From contig JBQTIM010000173.1 of NCBI GenBank assembly GCA_052388135.1, forward strand, positions 1 through 12,269: 12,269 bases of DNA. The letters run 5' to 3'. Origin of the DNA: JBQTIM01 sp052388135 (GTDB lineage: Bacteria > Elusimicrobiota > Elusimicrobia > FEN-1173). Under the pieces are notes generated by a model. That model ran no database searches. It was given only the letters and a program-made list of their open reading frames with translations, and was not told the DNA's origin. How positions within the stretch are numbered: the first letter of the stretch is position 1; each line of letters opens with the position of its first letter. Shown piece after piece: positions 1 through 6,651 of this stretch. The translations under genes and the position numbers were made by a program.

Positions 1-3000
1 CTCTGGCCGCCGCAATCTCCCTCTCGAAGCGCCTAATAACTCCGTTGACGTAGTCCCCGATAGCCCGAGTCTCCGCGTGGAAGTCGGTTCCATCGGAAAA
101 GCTCCGGGTGGAATCGTTTCGGCCCACTGAGCTTGCGGGGCCGGAGACAGGGATGTCCTCAAGGTCTTCTTCCGCCGCCGAAGGTTCCCGGACCGGCCTA
201 TCTTCCGGTCCACGCGGGAAAAGACCGGGCCGCCCGGAAAGAGGGTCTATTGCTTGTCGCTCGGAAAACCAACGGGAGACGGCCGTCCAAGAACGGGCGG
301 AAGGCAAACCCGGCCAAATTTCGGCCGTGTCGTGAAGGAACTGGACTCCGATGGGAATTATGACCCAGAAATGCCCGGGCGCGGCCGCGAGGCCGTAGAG
401 GGAGAAGAGGCCCGCGTAGCGAAGGAGGTTTTTACCGAAGAGAGGCCAAAAGGCGGGGGACGCGGCGGAATCCTCCGTCGTGTCCGCCGGCGGGCTGCGG
501 CCCCGGCGGTCCAGGGCGGTCTTGAGCAGGGCGTGGAGCAGGACGCCATAAACCACTAGAACAGCCACCAAGGGTGCCAACGCAAAGTGTCCTGCCGCCC
601 CCAGTGCCCAGGCCATTTCCCCGAACATCCCCAAAGTTCCCAGCACCTTCACCCATCGCGCCTCGGGATTGAATAATAAGCTTAAGGCGAGAAAGGGCCC
701 GGAAGCCGGACCGGCTCCGGTTGTATCGGAATCAGCGGACGGCGCGATGTGAGGCGTAACCGGAGATGTTGTTCCCTGGCTGGTCAATTCCGTGTAAGGC
801 TTCCGGACCTGGAAGAATATTTTCTTAGTGGGCTCCACCCATTCAATGAGGCCGATGTTAATATCGAGGGATCCATGCTCATATCCCTCCGGTGGATTTT
901 CCGAATGGACGACGTTTGCATCCCCAAAGGTTTTACGGAGAGTTTTTTCAAATATCGCGGCATACAGATTATCGCCCCATTGCTTAAGATCCTGCCGCGC
1001 GTACACCAACGCCACACCGCCTGGCTTTAAGGCATTGAACATTTGCTTTACGGCTGCTGCCGCATACTCTTCTGGCGTGAGCGGCGAATCAGGGCCGGGA
1101 TTGGGGCTGTGAAGGGTTACAATGTCCGCCGGCTCAATATTGTTTGGGAGAGGAGCCAGGTAGTCGAGGACAAAGAAACGCATACCGCGAGGAAGCCGAC
1201 GTTCTCTTCCCCGGACCCACGACCGAGCCGCTTTTTGAAAATCGGGGGTGCTATCAAACCCTGTGTAACGAATGCCATGCTTCCTGACCATCCGCTCACT
1301 CCAGCTGGGTCGCGACCCAGACCCAAAATCGACCACGTGCATGCCGGGCCGGAAGAGATCGTCTGTCTGCCAAGCACCTTGAAAGGGTGAAGAAGCCGGA
1401 AAAGCTTTACCAGCCACTTTCTCGAAGTCCGACGCACGGCGATTTTTCTTTATTCCTCTTTCCTTTAGTATCGGGTTTCTTATCCTGCTGAAATGGCGTA
1501 TGACTTCGGCCTGTATTCGGATGGCGGCCACTCGATTTACAGGGGCGTTCCAATTTACCCGGAAATGGCGATCGGGCATGCTCTGACGGACCAACTCTAC
1601 CGGCCACAGAGGGCCGTCCACATCAATAGGGCCGGATGCCGTTGGGAATTGAAGCTGCCTGCCTCGTAAGGATTTAGGGGTCAGTCTATTCGTGTGTCCG
1701 GTGTATCGCGGCATCATCTGGGAAACGGCAGCAACGGTAAAGTTGAGGCCAAGCTCACGACGATGCCTATCCAGCCAAAAAGGCACTCTAAAATCATTTT
1801 CGCTGTACCTGTCGCCACTGCGCTCAAGCTCAAATTGTGGGTAATAGGGCGGCAAGGGAATGTCGTTTTCCGGGATCTCGACAGGGGCTGCCTCCATCAA
1901 AATTCCACCCAGCGGTTTGCCATTCGGGTTTTCATGGGGCGGAAGAGGCGGGAGTCCGAGAGCGTGCCGGACCGTCTGATTCATCCAGGCGATGCCCCTG
2001 CCGACGCGCATCGTATCGACCACCACATATTTTTTCGTTCCATTGCCGGCCGCCGGTATATCGATAAACTGTCCAAGGAATTCATGCGTGTCGGCGGAGT
2101 CAACCGGCAAATTGTCGGCCAACTCCATGCTTATGGGGATCAGTGTCACTCTGTCTTCCAAGGTCGTTTCCTGCACAACGGCGGCCATGGCGTCCGACAG
2201 CAATTCAGCGTCCCGGCCAAGGAAAATATAATGGTATTCCGGATAATCCCTTATAAGGTTATTCACCATGTCCTCATAATACGGCAAGAGGCCCTTTAGG
2301 TTATGGCGATAACTTTCCAGATTGTCCATGTCGGCTCCGAGAGGAATGCCTTGGGCTTCGGCTGCCTGAAGAATTTCGTCATCCGTCATTCCCACAAGGT
2401 CAAGCGGGTGTGGACGGACATCAGGATCGGAAAATATATTTTCTTGTGCCCCTTTTTTGCCAGCCGTCAATACGCCCCTCCGGTCGGCCGGCCGGTTCCA
2501 TTGGCCGTGTCCGATGATGGAAGCTGCAAAGACGATTAAAAGAACGGTGTTAATGAATACCTGAAGATTGGAAAGAGAAAGGATTGGCCAGGCATGAAGG
2601 CCCATGATCAATGCACCTACGACAAGAAAAGCCAAAGACCCTGCCAAAGTCCAAAAGCGGGCCAGGCGGGTGATGTGCTCGAGGCCTTCAATGCGCTCTT
2701 TAATCTCCTCCGGCCTTTCCCAGATACTCGTATGCATCGAGTTCAGAACCCATTGCCGGTAACGATGGCCCAGCGCTATCAGGGGAATGAATTTAAGGGC
2801 CTCCCAGTAATGGGCGAATTTCTTCTCGATCCAAGCGTTCATTTTGTCCCATTCACCCCGTGAGCGCTGGGCCAGGCGGAATGCCTTCGGATGAAGCATC
2901 GAGTAGAAGAACCGGCCCGCTGGGTAGGTCCGGGTGGGGACTTCCCCGGCCTGCACGATGTCCCCGCCAGGATCCAGCCTTACCTGATAAGCCGTTTGTT

Positions 3001-4915
3001 TCCCGTCCGAAAAGGTGACGGTGGCCAGGGCCGAGGCGGGAGACAACCGCTCAAGCTTGAAATCCTCGACAAGGCGGCCGCCGGGGCCCGCGTTTCTGAG
3101 AATATCGAGGATGAGGGCCTTCGCTTTTTGGGCTTTGGTTAAGACCGCGGTCAGAAGGCCGGCGGAGAATTGAGCGCTCGAGGCCAGGGGATGCTGGGCC
3201 AGAAAGAGTTTTTCGCCATCGAAAAGTTTCTCCAGCGGCGTCTTCTCCTGGGTGAAAACGGAGAGGTAGGCGGAGCCCTGGGCGGTGTCTATCTTCTCCA
3301 TTTTGGGAACGAACGAAACGACGGCCACACCGGCGCTGGTCAGCCGGTGGGTGATGCCTCGGGAGTGGAAACCGCCGGCGACCAAAACGGCCGCCGATGT
3401 GCCGTGGTCTCTCATGGCCTTGATGAGGTTGTCCGTCATGGCTTGGTCGCGGGCCTGGGCTTCCTTGTAGAAAGCCTCGAAAGAGGACAAATCAAAAGCC
3501 TCTCCCTGGCCCTCGGCTTCCGCCGCGCGGAGCTGGGATTCGGAGGTTTCGTATTCCCGCCACTCTTCCGGGGTTAGGGAGAAATTCAAGAGCTTGCCGG
3601 TGATATGGATGCGCCGGGATTCGAACACCAAACGCTTTTCCTCCTGGGTCTTGGCCAAGCGGGCGTATCCGGCTTCCTCCAACCCGCGAATCTCGCGGAA
3701 GAGCGCTTCGGGATCAACGGCGTCCGCCCGAAGGATGTAGCGGACGTAGGCGTCCATGGCCGGGAAATGGGCCAGTGAAACGCCGCCGCTCCGGCAGAGC
3801 CTTTGCAGATAACGGTAGAAATCAGCGTAGGGAATGCGTCCCGTCCGGTAGGCCAGGCTCTGAGCCGTGAGCGCGGAGGTCTGGTCCTTCGTGAGCTTCT
3901 GGACTAGGCTCTCGATGAGCCGGGCGCGCTCGGACTCGACCTGCCGAAAATCCAGAGACGACTCCAGGTCCAAGGCCTTGAGGAAATCCAGGACGGCAGA
4001 GGTTTCTCCCTCGGTTCCGCGGCGGCGGGGCGGCGCGGCCGAAAGATGACGGATATAGTCCCCAAATGGGATATTCCCCTCTTGATAAGCCTGGACTTTG
4101 CGGTCGAAATTCAAGAGGGCGGGATTGAAGGCGGCGGACTTTTGCCCGGCCAGCCGGGATTCTCGTTCGGCGAGCTTGGCTTTGTATCCGGCCATCTTCC
4201 CGGCGGATCGGCGGTAGGCCTCCACGTTGGCTTCATAGCGCGTCCGGTCGTCAACGCCCACGATGGCGGGGATTTTCGCCGGACTGGTGAAGGCGGCATG
4301 GACCGGGCCGGAAATCTTATGTTCGCGCAACAAGTAATCGGCCGCTTTGCGGACGGCGTCCTGATCCGGGAAGGCGCGGAAGCGGGCGATGTCGATGGGA
4401 TCGAAGGCCCCTTCCAGGGCCACAAGGCCCGCCCGGCCTTTGTCCATCAACTCTTGGACGGCCTTGCCTATGTTCTTCTGCGCGTCGGCGTTCAAGTGGA
4501 CGTCCTGGATATGGACGACGATTTTTTCGGTCGGCGCGCCCTTGGCCGTTTTGGGGAGGGATATCCCGCGGACGGCGCCGTGGGCGGGAGACAGGGCGGC
4601 GAGAAGGGGCTGATGCCTCTCGATAAAACCGCTGGGGAGGTCTTTCTTGAAGCTTTCCGAAAGTGTTGGCGTTGGGGAATGCGGTTGGAGTCCCGGGAAT
4701 TGTCCGAAAATGTCGCGAGGAACGGAAACGCCGTGAGCGGCCGGAAGGTCGGCCAGCAGGAGCGGGGAAAACTTCTCTTTATGCCTCTGGGACTGGCGGC
4801 GCCGCTCCGCCCAGAAGTTGGCCTCCGGCGCGTGGGCCAGGGCGCAATTGACGGCGAAATAAAGCAGAGAAAGCGCTCCCGCCAAAGATCGCGTTGTCCG
4901 GTGGGCTGTTTCCAT
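1..4915 (-). CDS. Giant multidomain membrane/exported protein, 3' end beyond window
   Basis: Hand translation from the ATG at 4915 gives 1638 whole codons with no stop before base 1, so the gene continues off the left edge. An in-frame TAA lies four codons upstream (4925-4927), which makes this ATG the only candidate; no clear ribosome site precedes it, and it starts 35 bases after miaA. In order: signal peptide (residues 1-27 or 1-29, hydrophobic 11-27, ending ALA/AHA); a domain at about 125-545 with HIQDVH (135-140), ALEG (E168) and GGFH (514-517); hydrophobic segments at about 756-778 and 784-804; a segment with FLGRD (898-902) and VVVDTMRVGRG (964-974); a class I methyltransferase at about 1185-1350; hydrophobic segments at about 1425-1466 and 1501-1525; then a charged, Ser/Pro-rich tail. 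Its overall function is unknown. The frame is certain because all motifs share one phase; the domain names are inference except the methyltransferase. Confidence 0.9.
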   Translation of the reverse strand, partial: METAHRTTRSLAGALSLLYFAVNCALAHAPEANFWAERRRQSQRHKEKFSPLLLADLPAAHGVSVPRDIFGQFPGLQPHSPTPTLSESFKKDLPSGFIERHQPLLAALSPAHGAVRGISLPKTAKGAPTEKIVVHIQDVHLNADAQKNIGKAVQELMDKGRAGLVALEGAFDPIDIARFRAFPDQDAVRKAADYLLREHKISGPVHAAFTSPAKIPAIVGVDDRTRYEANVEAYRRSAGKMAGYKAKLAERESRLAGQKSAAFNPALLNFDRKVQAYQEGNIPFGDYIRHLSAAPPRRRGTEGETSAVLDFLKALDLESSLDFRQVESERARLIESLVQKLTKDQTSALTAQSLAYRTGRIPYADFYRYLQRLCRSGGVSLAHFPAMDAYVRYILRADAVDPEALFREIRGLEEAGYARLAKTQEEKRLVFESRRIHITGKLLNFSLTPEEWREYETSESQLRAAEAEGQGEAFDLSSFEAFYKEAQARDQAMTDNLIKAMRDHGTSAAVLVAGGFHSRGITHRLTSAGVAVVSFVPKMEKIDTAQGSAYLSVFTQEKTPLEKLFDGEKLFLAQHPLASSAQFSAGLLTAVLTKAQKAKALILDILRNAGPGGRLVEDFKLERLSPASALATVTFSDGKQTAYQVRLDPGGDIVQAGEVPTRTYPAGRFFYSMLHPKAFRLAQRSRGEWDKMNAWIEKKFAHYWEALKFIPLIALGHRYRQWVLNSMHTSIWERPEEIKERIEGLEHITRLARFWTLAGSLAFLVVGALIMGLHAWPILSLSNLQVFINTVLLIVFAASIIGHGQWNRPADRRGVLTAGKKGAQENIFSDPDVRPHPLDLVGMTDDEILQAAEAQGIPLGADMDNLESYRHNLKGLLPYYEDMVNNLIRDYPEYHYIFLGRDAELLSDAMAAVVQETTLEDRVTLIPISMELADNLPVDSADTHEFLGQFIDIPAAGNGTKKYVVVDTMRVGRGIAWMNQTVRHALGLPPLPPHENPNGKPLGGILMEAAPVEIPENDIPLPPYYPQFELERSGDRYSENDFRVPFWLDRHRRELGLNFTVAAVSQMMPRYTGHTNRLTPKSLRGRQLQFPTASGPIDVDGPLWPVELVRQSMPDRHFRVNWNAPVNRVAAIRIQAEVIRHFSRIRNPILKERGIKKNRRASDFEKVAGKAFPASSPFQGAWQTDDLFRPGMHVVDFGSGSRPSWSERMVRKHGIRYTGFDSTPDFQKAARSWVRGRERRLPRGMRFFVLDYLAPLPNNIEPADIVTLHSPNPGPDSPLTPEEYAAAAVKQMFNALKPGGVALVYARQDLKQWGDNLYAAIFEKTLRKTFGDANVVHSENPPEGYEHGSLDINIGLIEWVEPTKKIFFQVRKPYTELTSQGTTSPVTPHIAPSADSDTTGAGPASGPFLALSLLFNPEARWVKVLGTLGMFGEMAWALGAAGHFALAPLVAVLVVYGVLLHALLKTALDRRGRSPPADTTEDSAASPAFWPLFGKNLLRYAGLFSLYGLAAAPGHFWVIIPIGVQFLHDTAEIWPGLPSARSWTAVSRWFSERQAIDPLSGRPGLFPRGPEDRPVREPSAAEEDLEDIPVSGPASSVGRNDSTRSFSDGTDFHAETRAIGDYVNGVIRRFEREIAAAR
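866..1363 (-). other. Class I SAM-dependent methyltransferase domain
   Basis: Residues of about 1185-1350 of the giant protein show the full order of Rossmann methyltransferase motifs: motif I VVDFGSGS (1194-1201), the acidic end of strand 2 in YTGFDS (D1221), FFVLD (D1251) for the adenine-side acidic residue, ADIVTLHSPNP (D1264 at motif IV) and LKPGGVALVY (P1298) at the post-motif strand. The substrate cannot be told. Finding this domain inside a large protein with a signal peptide and membrane segments is unusual. Confidence 0.75.
1946..2278 (-). other. Possible phosphoribosyltransferase-like segment
   Basis: Residues of about 880-990 contain a strand ending in YIFLGRD (896-902), a following helix, a second strand (VTLIPIS), and a hydrophobic strand running into VVVDTMRVGRG (964-974). 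The last resembles the PRPP loop of type I phosphoribosyltransferases (hydrophobic run, acidic residue, then a Gly-rich turn), but the second acidic residue and the usual Thr-Gly pair are not canonical. A HAD-like or other Rossmann-type fold is equally possible. Low confidence. Confidence 0.25.
2504..2656 (-). other. Pair of predicted transmembrane segments in the giant protein
   Basis: Residues of about 754-804 form two hydrophobic runs (centred on SLAFLVVGALIMGL and NTVLLIVFAASII) separated by a short turn with Pro and Ser. They look like a membrane hairpin dividing the N-terminal exported domain from the enzyme-like middle of the protein. A weaker hydrophobic patch (FIPLIALG) lies some 40 residues earlier and could matter for topology. 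Confidence 0.6.
3281..4543 (-). other. N-terminal exported domain, TraB/TIKI/EreA-like (tentative)
   Basis: These are residues of about 125-545 of the giant protein. A predicted beta strand leads into HIQDVH (135-140), a second strand ends in ALEG (E168), and a late strand carries VAGGFH (H517) followed by another hydrophobic strand (VAVVSFVP). A paired early His/Glu and a late G-x-x-H is the pattern of the EreA/ChaN/TraB/TIKI superfamily of metal-dependent or esterase-like enzymes. The signal peptide would place it outside the cytoplasm. The stretch between the motifs is helical and charged. The assignment rests on the motif pattern and strand order only. Confidence 0.4.
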
Positions 4916-4950
4916 GGAAGAAGTTTACAATCGGATGCATTAAGATCATC

Positions 4951-5913
4951 TTAGATAGATGTAACTAATCTGTAAATTTCTTGCGACGCCGCTTTTGGCG
5001 AAAAAGGTTCCGAGACTTCAATCCAGTGAAGGCGCGGGTTCGGGCGGAACCATGTCATTTGCCGCTTGGCGTAAAGGCGGGTTTCCCGGATGAATTCCTT
5101 CTCAAAATTTTCTCGGGACAGGCGGCCCCGGAGATGCTCCACCGCCGGCTTGTAGCCTAGGGCTTGGAGGCCGGGGGCATCGGGAGGAACGTCCCGATCC
5201 AAAATCTCCTTCGCCTCCTTCAAAAGCCCGGGGAGCATGAAGCGGCACCGCTCGGCCAAGCGTTTTTCCAAATCTTCCTTAGGCCAGCGGAGACCGAACC
5301 ATTGAAAAGCGCGGCGCGAGGGCTCGGTCTGCGTGCTTTGCCACCAGGAGATGGGTTTTCCCGTCAGCCGGTGGACTTCCAGGGCCCGGACGACCCGCGC
5401 AATATTGTTGGCCGGGATTTTGGCGGCGGACGTGGGATCCACACGGCTCAGTTCCTCATGCAGGATGGTCCGGCCCTCTTTCTCGACCCGTCCGATGAGT
5501 TCCGCACGCAAGGCCTGGTCCGCCGGCGGAAGCGTCGCCAGCCCGTCCACCAGGGCACGAAGGTACAGACCCGTCCCTCCCGTTAGGAGAGGCCGGCGGC
5601 CGGCCTTCATTAGAGCCTCCAGGATTTTTTCCGCATCCCGCGCGAAAGCTCCGGCGCTGTAGGGCTCCCTCGGGTCGAGGAAATCCATGAGGTGATGGGG
5701 GACGCCCTCCACGGCGTAGTACCGGCCCAAGGGATGCCGGGAATCCTCTTTCCACTCGCCACGGGGCTTGGCGGTGGCCGCGCTCATGCCGCGGTAGATT
5801 TGGCGAGAATCGGCGGACACCACGTCGGTGACGCGCCCGAGCCGCGCCAGCTCCAGGGCGAGGGCCGTCTTGCCGGACCCCGTGGGGCCGACGAGGATGG
5901 GAATCGGGGGCAT
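4951..5913 (-). CDS. miaA: tRNA dimethylallyltransferase (tRNA A37 isopentenyltransferase)
   Basis: MiaA transfers a dimethylallyl group from DMAPP to N6 of adenosine 37 in tRNAs that read codons starting with U. It acts in the cytoplasm. The 320-residue product has the family length and its motifs: P-loop GPTGSGKT (9-16), the DSRQIYRGM segment (35-43) that holds the base and catalytic Asp, GVPHHLMD (70-77), GGTGLY (112-117), the NNIARVVRALEV substrate channel segment, and YAKRQMTWFR (281-290) near the C-terminus. An extra dozen residues lie between the DSRQIY segment and GVPHHL. The start has AAGGA four bases upstream. It begins six bases after the PIN toxin stop, so it is probably transcribed from the promoter of the toxin-antitoxin pair. 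miaA near mutL and mutS is a common bacterial arrangement. Confidence 0.97.
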   Translation of the reverse strand: MPPIPILVGPTGSGKTALALELARLGRVTDVVSADSRQIYRGMSAATAKPRGEWKEDSRHPLGRYYAVEGVPHHLMDFLDPREPYSAGAFARDAEKILEALMKAGRRPLLTGGTGLYLRALVDGLATLPPADQALRAELIGRVEKEGRTILHEELSRVDPTSAAKIPANNIARVVRALEVHRLTGKPISWWQSTQTEPSRRAFQWFGLRWPKEDLEKRLAERCRFMLPGLLKEAKEILDRDVPPDAPGLQALGYKPAVEHLRGRLSRENFEKEFIRETRLYAKRQMTWFRPNPRLHWIEVSEPFSPKAASQEIYRLVTSI

Positions 5914-5919
5914 GTGTCC

Positions 5920-6321
5920 TTACCCGGAAATGTCCCGGATGAAATCCGCCAGGCTGGATATGCGCACGCCCTCGAACCGCCCCACGGCCAACAGTTCCTT
6001 GTCGCCGGTTACGATCACTTGCGCCCCGGCTTCCGTCGCGCATTCCAAGATGCGGTTGTCGGGCTCGTCCTTCAGAAGCGCGTGGCGGATGCGGGGCCGG
6101 AGGAGAGTGGCTGAACCCGCGAACAACTTGCAAGCCTCCTCTATCCTGGCCGGGTCCCAATGGAACTTTTGCCTCAGCTTGGTGGCAACCTCGGCCAGTA
6201 TCGCGGGAGACACGACGAGCTCATGCCGCCCGAGCCACACAAGCCGCAGGGCCTCCTCCGCCCGGCCGCCGGGCGTCAGGAGTGCGGCGATATAGATGTT
6301 GGTATCGAAGACGACCCGCAA
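5920..6321 (-). CDS. PIN-domain toxin (VapC-like ribonuclease)
   Basis: This 133-residue protein is a PIN-fold metal-dependent RNase, of the COG1569-like 'PIN family toxin component' group. The expected acidic residues are present: D6 in VVFDTN, E44 in AILAEV, D88 in the DEPDN segment (D85 is an alternative) and D107 in VTGDKEL. The start is TTG at 6321, giving MRVVFDTN, which matches how the family begins; no ATG fits better. Only three bases separate it from the antitoxin stop, so the two are co-translated, and it ends six bases before miaA. The RNA target cannot be inferred. It could also be a domesticated toxin, but nothing in the active site is missing. Confidence 0.9.
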   Translation of the reverse strand: MRVVFDTNIYIAALLTPGGRAEEALRLVWLGRHELVVSPAILAEVATKLRQKFHWDPARIEEACKLFAGSATLLRPRIRHALLKDEPDNRILECATEAGAQVIVTGDKELLAVGRFEGVRISSLADFIRDISG

Positions 6322-6324
6322 GGC

Positions 6325-6579
6325 CTATTTTTTCTTGCGCCGGTCCCGCAGGACGATGCGGTCTATGTCCTCTTCGGTGTAGACGCCCGCCTCGCGGGCC
6401 TTCCGGGCGCCGTAATGCTGCAGCTCCTGAAAACGCCTCCACACTTCCGCCTGCTTATAGCTCTCTATCATCTCGCGAAACAGTCCGCTTTTGTCCTGCC
6501 GTCGGACGCGCGCCATCCGTTCAAACTCGGCGGCGAGGTCGGGAGCCAGGGAGAAGCTGAGAACTTTCGTCGTGCGCAT
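6325..6579 (-). CDS. Ribbon-helix-helix antitoxin / autorepressor
   Basis: This 84-residue basic protein starts with a beta strand (TKVLSFSL, 4-11) followed by two helices up to about residue 41, the layout of a CopG/RHH DNA-binding domain. The C-terminal half (YGARKAREAG... TEEDIDRIV) is the toxin-binding type of tail seen with COG1569-type PIN toxins. It is expected to bind and neutralise the downstream PIN protein and to repress its own promoter as a dimer. Translation starts at the ATG at 6579 behind a strong AGGAGG five bases away. It is the first gene after a clear promoter carrying an inverted repeat, which supports autoregulation. Confidence 0.88.
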   Translation of the reverse strand: MRTTKVLSFSLAPDLAAEFERMARVRRQDKSGLFREMIESYKQAEVWRRFQELQHYGARKAREAGVYTEEDIDRIVLRDRRKKK

Positions 6580-6584
6580 GGCGA

Positions 6585-6590
6585 CCTCCT
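6585..6590 (-). promoter_or_regulatory. Strong Shine-Dalgarno site of the antitoxin
   Basis: AGGAGG on the minus strand, five bases before the ATG. It is much stronger than the sites of the neighbouring genes (mutL and the giant gene have none that I can see; the toxin has only a weak one), which would make more antitoxin than toxin per message. Confidence 0.85.
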
Positions 6591-6595
6591 GTTTG

Positions 6596-6614
6596 AGTAT
6601 TTCTAAGTAATACT
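6596..6614 (-). promoter_or_regulatory. Inverted repeat overlapping the -10, likely antitoxin operator
   Basis: AGTATT (6596-6601) and AATACT (6609-6614) form a 6-base inverted repeat with a 7-base spacer. It overlaps the -10 hexamer by three bases and covers the likely transcription start. This is where an RHH antitoxin would be expected to bind to repress its own operon. The symmetry is seen; the binding is inferred. Confidence 0.6.
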
Positions 6615-6640
6615 ATACCCCGAAATCGGCGGCGCGTCAA
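6612..6640 (-). promoter_or_regulatory. Sigma-70-type promoter of the antitoxin-toxin(-miaA) operon
   Basis: On the minus strand TTGACG (6635-6640) is followed by 17 bases and TATAGT (6612-6617), which is near consensus with ideal spacing. It lies just after the mutL stop and 33 bases before the antitoxin ATG. The -10 region is AT-rich in an otherwise GC-rich sequence. It probably also serves miaA and possibly the giant gene, since no other convincing promoter is seen downstream. Confidence 0.8.
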
Positions 6641-6651
6641 GGCGCCGGACT

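Noticed and set aside
1..4915. Pseudogene remnant or several small genes in the left third
   Set aside because: A single phase stays open for all 1638 codons, so no frameshift or stop needs to be assumed.
4046..4954. 302-codon plus-strand frame, and other plus frames between 1694 and 4049
   Set aside because: They lie opposite the continuous minus-strand giant gene, whose translation shows a signal peptide and domain motifs, whereas these do not.
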